A DNA stretch of 9,337 nucleotides, from the NCBI GenBank assembly GCA_964502465.1, contig CAZCWX010000578.1, positions 1 to 9,337 of the forward strand, in the 5' to 3' direction. A program made the position numbers and the translations under genes. The notes beneath the pieces are model-generated. The model saw only the letters and a list, made by a program, of their open reading frames with translations. It did not search any database and had not been told where the DNA came from. Origin of the DNA: CAZCWX01 sp964502465. Its GTDB lineage: Bacteria > Desulfobacterota > Binatia > Bin18. Positions 1 through 5,979 of this stretch are shown in pieces. The stretch's first letter is position 1; every line of letters begins with the position of its first letter.

Positions 1-1850
1 TCGACAAGGCGACCGCCGAGCAGGCGTTCAAGAAGCCGCCGTACTCGCCGTACGCGGGCCGCAACTTCCCGACGCGCCCATTCTTCGGCGACACGCATTT
101 GCACACCTCGTTCTCGATGGATGCGGGTGCATTCGGCGCCCGGCTTTCGCCGCGGGACGCGTACCGCTTTGCGAAAGGCAAGGAGATCCCCGCCTCCAGC
201 GGTCAGCAGGTCAAACTTTCCCGTCCCCTCGACTTCCTCGTGGTGGCCGATCACTCCGACAACATGGGATTCTTCCCGGACCTCTTTGCGGGCAAACCCG
301 AAGTGCTGGCTGACCCGACCGGGCAGCGCTGGTATGACATGATCCAATCCGGCAAAGGGGGGGACGCTGCGATCGAAATCATTGTCGCCTTCTCCCAGGG
401 GACATTCCCGCAGGCACTGATGTATTTGCCCGGCACGCGTGCCTACCGCTCGGCCTGGCAGGAGACGATCAAGGCGGCCGAGGAGGCCAACGACCCGGGC
501 CACTTCACCGCCTTCATCGGCTACGAGTGGACCTCGAACACCGGTGGCAACAACCTGCACCGCAACGTGATCTTCCGGGATGACGGTGCCAAGGCCAGCC
601 AAGTCGAGCCGTTCACCGTCTATCCACCGCTGGGTAGCGACAATCCGCGCGACCTGTGGAAGTGGATGCAGGCTTATGAGGAGAAGACCGGCGGCGATGT
701 GCTGGCCATCGCCCACAACGGCAATCTGAGCAACGGTCGCATGTTCCCCATCATTGAGTCGTTCACTGGCAAACCGATTGACCGCGAGTACGCCGAGACG
801 CGCGCGCAGTGGGAGCGCCTCTACGAAGCGACGCAGATCAAGGGTGACGGCGAGACGCATCCCTTCCTCTCGCCCAACGACGAGTTTGCCGACTATGAAA
901 CATGGGACAAGGGCAATCTGGACCTGAGCGAGGCCAAGAAGCCGGAGATGCTGGAGTTCGAGTATGCCCGCTCGGCGCTGAAGAACGGCCTCAAGTTGGA
1001 AACGGAACTTGGTGTCAATCCCTATAAGTTTGGCCTGATCGGTTCGACCGACAGCCACACTGGCCTCGCCACCGCTGAGGAGGATAATTTCTTCGGCAAG
1101 ACTTCGAACGTCGAGCCGAACCCGGAGCGTGCGACCCACCCGTGGGTGAAGGCGCCCAGCGGCGCCACCATCATGGGTTGGGAAATGACTGCCAGCGGCT
1201 ACGCTGCCGTCTGGGCGACGGAGAACACGCGCGAGTCCATCTTCGACGCCATGGAGCGTAAGGAGACCTATGCCACCACCGGCCCACGCCTGATTGTGCG
1301 CTTCTTCGGCGGCTGGGACTTCGAGGCCAAGGACGCGAACAACCGCCTGCCCGCGCAGGTCGGCTACACCAAGGGGGTACCGATGGGCGGCGATCTCCAC
1401 GACGCCCCGGCGGGCAAGGCGCCAACCTTCCTCGTCGCCGCGCTCAAGGACCCCATCGGCGCCAACCTCGACCGTATCCAGGTCATCAAAGGCTGGCTCG
1501 ACGCGCAGGGCGAAATGCATGAGCAGGTCTACGACGTCGTCTGGGGCGACGCGGACAAGCGCAAGCCCAACGCCGACGGCAAGCTGCCACCGGTCGGTAA
1601 CACGGTGGATGTGGAAAACGCGACGTGGAGCAACACCATCGGCGATCCCGAATTGATCACGGTGTGGAAGGACCCGGACTTCGATCCCTCGCTCAAGGCC
1701 TTTTACTACGCCCGCGTCATCGAGATTCCGACGCCACGCTGGACGGCATACGACGCCAAGCGCTTCGGCATCACCATGCCCAAAGAAGTCCCTATGACCA
1801 CGCAAGAGCGCGCCTACACCTCGCCGATTTGGTATTCGCCGGCACAGTAA
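1..1850 (+). CDS. DUF3604 domain-containing putative metallohydrolase (5' partial)
   Basis: The reading frame is open from base 3 to the TAA at 1848-1850, giving 615 visible residues; the true start is upstream of the window. A TTG at 99 could serve as a start but lies inside the conserved HxH motif, so it is an internal Leu. Counting from the codon at base 3, likely metal-binding motifs are GDTHLHT (H32, H34), VVADHSD (D83, H84, D86), FIGYEWTS (E175), HRNV (H186), AIAHNG (H238) and GSTDSHTG (D350, H352). This pattern matches the DUF3604 family, which resembles PHP-type metallohydrolases; no substrate is firmly known to me. The C-terminal ~200 residues (aromatic-rich, ending near an APIWYSP-like tail) are also typical. 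Probably 30-60 N-terminal residues, possibly a signal peptide, are missing. Third positions are strongly GC (17 of 19 codons at 1443-1499), unlike the downstream genes, suggesting a different origin. Family call is firm; function is unknown. Confidence 0.9.
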   Translation, partial: DKATAEQAFKKPPYSPYAGRNFPTRPFFGDTHLHTSFSMDAGAFGARLSPRDAYRFAKGKEIPASSGQQVKLSRPLDFLVVADHSDNMGFFPDLFAGKPEVLADPTGQRWYDMIQSGKGGDAAIEIIVAFSQGTFPQALMYLPGTRAYRSAWQETIKAAEEANDPGHFTAFIGYEWTSNTGGNNLHRNVIFRDDGAKASQVEPFTVYPPLGSDNPRDLWKWMQAYEEKTGGDVLAIAHNGNLSNGRMFPIIESFTGKPIDREYAETRAQWERLYEATQIKGDGETHPFLSPNDEFADYETWDKGNLDLSEAKKPEMLEFEYARSALKNGLKLETELGVNPYKFGLIGSTDSHTGLATAEEDNFFGKTSNVEPNPERATHPWVKAPSGATIMGWEMTASGYAAVWATENTRESIFDAMERKETYATTGPRLIVRFFGGWDFEAKDANNRLPAQVGYTKGVPMGGDLHDAPAGKAPTFLVAALKDPIGANLDRIQVIKGWLDAQGEMHEQVYDVVWGDADKRKPNADGKLPPVGNTVDVENATWSNTIGDPELITVWKDPDFDPSLKAFYYARVIEIPTPRWTAYDAKRFGITMPKEVPMTTQERAYTSPIWYSPAQ

Positions 1851-1970
1851 TGTCAAAAAGTCGGAGACTCGAAACGGGGTACCTTAGCTGATTCTTACGA
1901 TTTGGTCACAGGTCGCTAAAAAAGCCGCACTGAACCATCGGTGGGGGCTGCTATCATTTGACTCCGCAAG

Positions 1971-1997
1971 CAGTGTAGCACACGCTGAGTGGTTTTT
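1971..1997 (+). terminator. Weak candidate terminator after the DUF3604 gene
   Basis: CAGTGT (1971-1976) can pair with ACAC-gc-TG (1980-1987, 2-nt bulge) around a 3-nt loop, followed six bases later by five T residues (1993-1997). The stem is short and bulged and the position is 120 bp past the stop, so this is only a possibility. Confidence 0.18.
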
Positions 1998-2015
1998 GTG
2001 TTTCCAGCCAAACCC

Positions 2016-2043
2016 TTGACTCACTCATACCGAGGTGTGTAGA
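2016..2043 (+). promoter_or_regulatory. Weak candidate sigma70-like promoter for the Rid-family gene
   Basis: TTGACT at 2016-2021 is a good -35 match (5 of 6). A poor -10 candidate, TGTAGA at 2038-2043 (3 of 6), follows at 16-nt spacing. The position, about 60 nt before the preferred start at 2107, is sensible, but the -10 is weak. Confidence 0.2.
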
Positions 2044-2095
2044 GATCAGGAAACATACCGAGGGCAAGAAACGTTTTCATTAAGAGTTACTGCAA

Positions 2096-2103
2096 GAGAG
2101 GGA
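2096..2103 (+). promoter_or_regulatory. Ribosome binding site selecting the ATG at 2107
   Basis: GAGAGGGA ends 3 nt before the ATG at 2107, with the GAGG core at 5-nt spacing. It favours this ATG over the in-frame GTG at 2035, which would add 24 residues with no Rid homology. Confidence 0.6.
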
Positions 2104-2106
2104 TTC

Positions 2107-2505
2107 ATGCCAAAACTCGATATTATCGACCCTGGCTGGTCATACAGCGCACGCTATACCTTTTCGCCTGCCGTACGAAAAGGCAATTTACTGTTCATCT
2201 CTGGGCTCACCGCAACAGATGACCATGGTAGCATTGTCGGCAAAGGTGATATTGTTGCCCAAACCCGGCAGGTTTTTGAAAAGATCAAAGCGATCCTCGC
2301 AGCGGCAGGAGGCAGCTTCGACGATATCGTCAAAACGGTGGACTATATTGTCACCACTGAGGGGTACAGAGGAACTGCTGACGTGAGACGGGAATATTTT
2401 CGCAATGGATTTCCCGCAGCCACTGGCATTGTCGTCAAGGAGTTGTTACGACCAGACGCGCTGATTGAAATTGATGCCATCGCCGTGCTGGATGAGATGA
2501 AATAG
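2107..2505 (+). CDS. Rid (YjgF/YER057c/UK114) family protein lacking the catalytic arginine
   Basis: The product has 132 residues, the normal length for a single-domain Rid protein, which forms a homotrimer. Family hallmarks are the N-terminal YSxxxxF region (residues 12-19), LLFISGLTA (28-36), a central QTRQVFEKIKAILAAAGGSFDDIVK helix-and-turn (52-76), and the C-terminal PAATGIVV...IEIDAIAV segment (103-127). In imine-deaminating RidA the equivalent segment reads PARS, with the arginine binding the substrate carboxylate. Here that position is Ala105 (PAAT), so the protein probably belongs to a Rid subfamily without classic 2-aminoacrylate deaminase activity. The start at 2107 is chosen because of its ribosome binding site and because family homology begins there. 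The hydratase gene follows 62 bp downstream on the same strand. Such non-RidA members often sit beside catabolic genes; the precise reaction is unknown. Confidence 0.9.
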   Translation: MPKLDIIDPGWSYSARYTFSPAVRKGNLLFISGLTATDDHGSIVGKGDIVAQTRQVFEKIKAILAAAGGSFDDIVKTVDYIVTTEGYRGTADVRREYFRNGFPAATGIVVKELLRPDALIEIDAIAVLDEMK

Positions 2506-2509
2506 ACCC

Positions 2510-2544
2510 CTCCCCTAGCCCTCTCCCATTTGACGAGAGAGGAG
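2510..2544. repeat. Degenerate pyrimidine/purine hairpin repeat between the Rid and MaoC genes
   Basis: A C/T-rich stretch containing TAGCCCTCTCCCATTTG is followed by a GA-rich stretch (2535-2544). CTCTC (2521-2525) can pair with GAGAG (2535-2539), or CCTCTC (2520-2525) with GAGAGG (2537-2542). It resembles, from memory, the intergenic hairpin repeat with CCCTCTCCC and GGGAGAGGG arms found in many genomes, but with a decayed right arm. Confidence 0.4.
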
Positions 2545-2567
2545 ATCATGCCAACGTAGGACGAGAG

Positions 2568-3020
2568 ATGTCAGCAGAGATCAAATATTTTGAAGACTTC
2601 CAGGTGGGGGAAAAATTTCATATCCCCGCGAAAACCCTGACCGATGCACACTTCCTGTTTTTCGCTGGCATGACAGGTGACAATCACCCGATCCATTACG
2701 ACGATGAATACGCGAAGATCACCCGCTTCGGTAAGCGAGTCGCCCATGGTCTCCTAGTCACCGCTCTGACAGCGGTCGGGGCTTCGACTCTGTCTCCGCG
2801 GCTGGAAGGCTCGATTGTCGCGTTTGTTGAGCAGTCGGCGCGATTTCTTCAACCGGTTTTCATCGGCGATACTATTACCCCAGAACTCGAAGTGAGTGAG
2901 CTCGTACCCAAAACAGATACAGGATTACTCCGTCTCACAACCCGAGTGAAGAATCAACGAGGGGAAATCGTTCTGGAAGGGATGCATGCGTATTTGGTTA
3001 AGAAACGACCACGGACCTGA
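2568..3020 (+). CDS. MaoC-like (R)-specific enoyl-CoA hydratase family protein
   Basis: The 150-residue product has the hot-dog fold signature of MaoC/PhaJ hydratases, which add water to trans-2-enoyl-CoA to give (R)-3-hydroxyacyl-CoA. The hydratase-2 motif runs from about residue 33 to 61: AGMTGDNHPIHYDDEYA, then FGKRVAHGLL. Asp38 and His43, spaced as in the PhaJ catalytic dyad, are both present, so the active site looks intact. The length fits a single hot-dog subunit acting as a dimer. The ATG at 2568 is preceded by AGGA (2558-2561) at 6-nt spacing. It lies 62 bp after the Rid-family gene and 222 bp before the amidohydrolase gene on the same strand, suggesting a role in acyl-CoA or related catabolism. 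The actual substrate cannot be read from the sequence, and some MaoC proteins act on mesaconyl- or other acyl-CoAs. Confidence 0.92.
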   Translation: MSAEIKYFEDFQVGEKFHIPAKTLTDAHFLFFAGMTGDNHPIHYDDEYAKITRFGKRVAHGLLVTALTAVGASTLSPRLEGSIVAFVEQSARFLQPVFIGDTITPELEVSELVPKTDTGLLRLTTRVKNQRGEIVLEGMHAYLVKKRPRT

Positions 3021-3032
3021 AAGAGAGCGATC

Positions 3033-3221
3033 GGCTATCAACCGTCAGCAGTCAGCTTTATGTCCATTAAGTCTATTGGGTCCATGAGGTTCATTAGGTT
3101 ATGCAAGGTTGTCAGGACATAACTGCTATAGACTCAACGGACACTCTCGATTCAACAGACTCGATAGACCGTCAGTCTGTTTTCGTTTGGGCTGAGCACT
3201 GAGTGCTGACCGCTGACAGCT
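3033..3221. repeat. Palindromic intergenic element with imperfect terminal inverted repeats and 9-bp-period arms
   Basis: The ends are imperfect inverted repeats: 3033-3055 and 3199-3221 pair at 18 of 23 positions, both built on GTCAGC/GCTGAC words. Inside the left end are four 9-mers in tandem (TCCATTAAG, TCTATTGGG, TCCATGAGG, TTCATTAGG; 3063-3098). Inside the right end are four to five 9-mers (GACTCAACG, GACACTCTC, GATTCAACA, GACTCGATA, then GACCGTCAG; 3131-3175) that resemble a degenerate reverse complement of the left units. A compact hairpin, AGCACT-g-AGTGCT, lies at 3195-3207. There is no coding content. The element is about 189 bp long and MITE-like in layout; whether it is mobile is not shown. 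Confidence 0.6.
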
Positions 3222-3229
3222 TACACCAA

Positions 3230-3236
3230 AGGAGGG
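3230..3236 (+). promoter_or_regulatory. Strong Shine-Dalgarno for the amidohydrolase gene
   Basis: AGGAGGG ends 6 nt before the ATG at 3243 and lies just outside the palindromic element. It fixes the start and suggests efficient translation. An ATG at 3238 opens only a two-codon frame. Confidence 0.7.
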
Positions 3237-3242
3237 AATGAC

Positions 3243-4928
3243 ATGACGTATGATCTGTTACTACGTGGAGGAACGGTCATCGATGGGACAGGAAAAGCTG
3301 GAGGCGAGGCTGATGTTGCCGTAACAGGCGACCGTATTGTGGCGGTCGAGCCACACCTGTCACACCGCGATGCGAATGCGGTGATCGACGTCACAGGTTT
3401 CGTCGTGTGTCCAGGCTTTATCGATCACCACACCCACTACGATGCACAAGTGCTCTGGGACCCTTTGGTCACTTGTTCCTCGTGGCATGGGGTCACCTCG
3501 ATTGTCATGGGCAACTGCGGAGTCGGGCTTGCTCCCTGTAAACCGGAAGACCAAGAATCCCTGGTCGGCGATTTGGTCAACGTTGAAGGCATGTCCCTCG
3601 ATGTTCTTCAGCGTGGGGTTCGTTGGTCCTGGGAAAGTATCAGCGAGTATCTGGACGCGATCGGCACCAATGGTCTTGGGGTCAATGCCGGTTTCATGGT
3701 GCCCCTGTCACCATTGCGGCAATATGTGCTCGGTACGGAAAGTAAAGAACGAGCAGCGACAGAACAAGAAACGCGGCAACTCCAAGCGCTCTTTCGTGCG
3801 GCAATGGAAGCAGGCGCATTTGGTTTTTCTACCACTGTTCTGCCTCAACACCTCGGCTTTCAAGGGCGACCTCTGCCGTGCCGCCTTGCCAGTCGAGATG
3901 AATTGCACGCCCTGGCCGCCGTGCTGAAAGCACTCGGACGCGGCTGTATCGAGATCGCGCTGACCCGCAGCCCAGGGTTATTGGCCGATGATGAATACGA
4001 CTTGCTCACATTCCTCCTGACACAGAGCCAACGGCCGGTCACCTGGCTGGGACTGCTGCAAAAGCCTGAAGCACCTCCAGATGCCTGGAAGGCCGCTCTC
4101 AATCGGGTTGTGCCTCTCTTTGACCGTGGCTATCTGCCGCTCGGCCAGGTTCCTTGCCACTACAAGAGTGCACGCTTTGGGCTCAAACGTCCATTTATTT
4201 TTGGCAACTTCGATTGCTGGAAACAGGTGTTCGATCAGTCACTGGAAGAACAGCGCCGCATCTACGCCAGCGCAGAATTCCGTACCGCATTCCGCGAAGA
4301 AATGCGTCAACCTCGGCTGTTTACTGGCCAGTGGGATAACCTGCGTGTTTTCACAGCGGAGAAACCAGCCTTGCAAACACTCCTCGACAAAGATTTAGCG
4401 AGTCTGAGTCAGGAACGGCGAGTCGATCCGTTGCATCTCTTTTTTGATCTCGCCTTAGAGGACAACCTGAACATGCAGTTCCTTTATGAGTTCGGTCAAG
4501 TCAATAAGGATATGCTCACTCATCCACACACCTTGATCGGCCTTTCGGACGGCGGTGCACACGCAGACATGCGCTGTGAAGCAGGGTATTCAACGTATTT
4601 GTTAGGCACGATCGTGCGAGAAAAACAGATGCTGCCGCTTGAAGAAGCGATCCGACGGCTGACCTCAGTCCCAGCGCAGGTCTTTGGTGTCCCACTGCGC
4701 GGGACGGTCGCCCCAGGAATGATCGCTGATCTGGTGGTGTTCGATCCAGACACGGTCGCATGCGGAAAGCAAGAGCCGGTGCATGATTTTCCCGGCGGCG
4801 GTCTACGCTACATTGAAAAAGCGGCTGGCATTGTTCATACCATCGTCAATGGGCAGATGCTCTTCTCTCACGGTGAACCACAAGGCATCTTGCCCGGACG
4901 GGTGTTGCGATCGAATGGAGCAAGATAA
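3243..4928 (+). CDS. Amidohydrolase family protein, N-acyl-D-amino-acid deacylase-like
   Basis: The 561-residue product belongs to the amidohydrolase superfamily, nearest to the D-aminoacylase group, which hydrolyses N-acyl-D-amino acids or related amides in the cytoplasm. The N-terminal beta-sandwich begins with YDLLLRGGTVIDGTG (3-17). The barrel opens with PGFIDHHTHYDAQVLWDP, whose metal-type H63-x-H65 pair is present, followed by GVTSIVMGNCGVGLAP with Cys92, the cysteine ligand position in D-aminoacylase. The late-barrel aspartate is D436 in LSDGGAHADMR. The C-terminal strands return at LRGTVAPGMIADLVVFDPD. The two mid-barrel metal histidines of characterised D-aminoacylases (about 220 and 250) seem replaced: the regions read IEIALTRSPG and VTWLGLLQKP. 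This looks typical of a large uncharacterised subgroup, so the metal content and substrate are uncertain. The start is set by the strong Shine-Dalgarno. It may be co-transcribed with the upstream Rid and MaoC genes. Confidence 0.88.
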   Translation: MTYDLLLRGGTVIDGTGKAGGEADVAVTGDRIVAVEPHLSHRDANAVIDVTGFVVCPGFIDHHTHYDAQVLWDPLVTCSSWHGVTSIVMGNCGVGLAPCKPEDQESLVGDLVNVEGMSLDVLQRGVRWSWESISEYLDAIGTNGLGVNAGFMVPLSPLRQYVLGTESKERAATEQETRQLQALFRAAMEAGAFGFSTTVLPQHLGFQGRPLPCRLASRDELHALAAVLKALGRGCIEIALTRSPGLLADDEYDLLTFLLTQSQRPVTWLGLLQKPEAPPDAWKAALNRVVPLFDRGYLPLGQVPCHYKSARFGLKRPFIFGNFDCWKQVFDQSLEEQRRIYASAEFRTAFREEMRQPRLFTGQWDNLRVFTAEKPALQTLLDKDLASLSQERRVDPLHLFFDLALEDNLNMQFLYEFGQVNKDMLTHPHTLIGLSDGGAHADMRCEAGYSTYLLGTIVREKQMLPLEEAIRRLTSVPAQVFGVPLRGTVAPGMIADLVVFDPDTVACGKQEPVHDFPGGGLRYIEKAAGIVHTIVNGQMLFSHGEPQGILPGRVLRSNGAR

Positions 4929-4966
4929 GCTCGATCGAACCACACACGAGTAGCCGGCTTGAGGCA
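4929..4966. other. Short convergent intergenic spacer
   Basis: The 38 bp between two converging stop codons contain two 8-bp palindromes, TCGATCGA (4931-4938) and AGCCGGCT (4952-4959). No T-run follows either one, so a clear bidirectional terminator is not visible. Confidence 0.4.
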
Positions 4967-5608
4967 TTACGACTGCGAAGCAGGAGCCGCGAACAGGCGC
5001 TTGGCGCGGTGCGCCAGGAGTTCTGCATGAACTGGATGGGGAGGAGCGACAGGGACAAGCGAACCAAGTACCCAATCCGCAAGAGGAAACACGACATTGA
5101 GATTCTGAAAGGCGTAGCGGTGGTGAAGATAGTGGTGTCGATTGAGCCAGCGGAAGAAGCGGGTCTGGTCTACCCAGCGGTTTCCCGGTACATGCATGCA
5201 CCAGTGGAGGGACTCGTACAGCGCATAGTACAGTGCTAATGCGATCATCCCTCCCCAAAAGACACTCCACCCAAAGAGAGAGGCGAGACCAAGAAGAAGA
5301 GGAACGTTGAGCAGGAGTAAACCTGGCGCGTTCCACCAAGCAAACGTCACCTTTTTCTTATCCTGCTCATGGCGTAAGTGGTATGAATAGTCGGCGCGAA
5401 AGAGCCCGTGATGGACTAAGGCATGCGCCTGAAAAGGATAGTTCCAGAGGAGTGAGTGCATAAAGTATTTATGCAAAGTCCACTCAAAGAAACTGGCATA
5501 CGCAAACATCCCTATAAACCCCAGGAGACCCTGGCCAAAAGCTAGCAAAACAAGTTCTATCAACGTACCCCTGCCTTTCCTGGACGCATAAATCTGCTCC
5601 TTCCGCAT
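4967..5608 (-). CDS. Fatty acid hydroxylase / sterol desaturase family membrane protein
   Basis: The 213-residue product matches the membrane non-haem di-iron hydroxylase superfamily, which uses O2 to oxidise lipid or sterol-like substrates. The histidine clusters are HKYFMH (46-51, HX4H), HALVHH (62-67, HX3HH), HWCMH (135-139, HX3H) and HHYLHH (158-163), enough for a complete di-iron site; H77 and H80 are also present. Hydrophobic stretches at about 17-40 and 96-134 look like membrane spans separating the histidine-rich cytoplasmic faces. The end, VVFPLADWVLGSL, is the usual family motif near PLWDWLFGT. The length is in range for the compact bacterial members. The ATG at 5608 has no good ribosome binding site. 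A TTG at residue 16, preceded by a G-rich stretch, is an alternative start. The gene converges on the amidohydrolase gene and is probably transcribed alone. The substrate is unknown. Confidence 0.88.
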   Translation of the reverse strand: MRKEQIYASRKGRGTLIELVLLAFGQGLLGFIGMFAYASFFEWTLHKYFMHSLLWNYPFQAHALVHHGLFRADYSYHLRHEQDKKKVTFAWWNAPGLLLLNVPLLLGLASLFGWSVFWGGMIALALYYALYESLHWCMHVPGNRWVDQTRFFRWLNRHHYLHHRYAFQNLNVVFPLADWVLGSLVPVAPPHPVHAELLAHRAKRLFAAPASQS

Positions 5609-5962
5609 CTCTGGGTGCAGGGCGCCTACTGTCGGGCCTCATTGCCAGAGACGCGATCATCTTTCTTCTCTCACTGCACAGCTGAGTAAGAAACGGGAGG
5701 TGATCTGAACTGGCTTTACCGGCGCCAACAACCACCGACTCCGCATGATCCCAGCTACAGTCATTCTACCGAACTGCTCCGCGCGAATGCAAAGAGCAAC
5801 GGCATTGGCGGCGGGCCCTGGCTTTATAAAGAAAAGTCCTACCTCTCGCAACGCCCCCTTTGTGCGGTTGCGCTTCGACATCAGTAAGGTGTGGGGAACA
5901 TAGACTACGGTAAAAAGAAAGAGAGAGAAGAGTGCTTCTGTCTCCCATTCACCCTCGCCCTT
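5609..5962. other. 354-bp gap without a convincing gene
   Basis: The stretch lies between the start of the hydroxylase gene and the stop of the hybrid kinase gene, both on the minus strand. Short open frames on the minus strand (for example 5657-5881 and 5766-5948) lack ribosome binding sites and recognisable domains. I see no tRNA fold or CRISPR. It contains a candidate promoter (5823-5851) and an inverted copy of a CGGTAAAA word (5908-5915). Confidence 0.6.
5823..5851 (-). promoter_or_regulatory. Candidate sigma70 promoter for the hydroxylase gene
   Basis: Read on the minus strand, TTGCGA (5851-5846, 4 of 6) and TATAAA (5828-5823, 5 of 6) are separated by exactly 17 nt. Transcription would begin near 5816, leaving a leader of about 200 nt before the ATG at 5608. 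This is a pattern match only. Confidence 0.33.
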
Positions 5963-5979
5963 TTACCGCTCTTTTACCG
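5908..5979. repeat. CGGTAAAA direct and inverted repeats at the end of the hybrid kinase gene
   Basis: On the minus strand CGGTAAAA occurs twice, 11 bp apart (5979-5972 and 5968-5961), spanning the last codons and stop of the kinase gene. A perfect 8-bp inverted copy lies downstream at 5915-5908. The 45-nt separation makes an ordinary intrinsic terminator unlikely, although the region between is purine/pyrimidine-biased. Confidence 0.35.

Noticed and set aside
99..101. TTG as the start of the DUF3604 gene
   Set aside because: It encodes the Leu inside the conserved HLH metal motif, and the frame stays open with family-like sequence back to base 3.
2035..2106. GTG start extending the Rid-family protein by 24 residues
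   Set aside because: No ribosome binding site and no Rid-like sequence; the ATG at 2107 has both.
3109..3132. Promoter TTGTCA / TATAGA inside the palindromic element
   Set aside because: The spacer is only 12 nt, too short for a sigma70 promoter.
3063..3175. CRISPR-like array in the repeat region
   Set aside because: The units are contiguous degenerate 9-mers without spacers or a conserved 25-40 bp repeat.
4803..5339. Minus-strand 178-residue open frame
   Set aside because: It runs across the end of the amidohydrolase gene and shadows the hydroxylase gene in another frame; the composition is Ser/Arg/Pro-rich and no motif is seen.
5657..5881. Minus-strand open frame of 74 residues in the gap
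   Set aside because: No ribosome binding site, no recognisable domain, and a competing frame of similar quality overlaps it.
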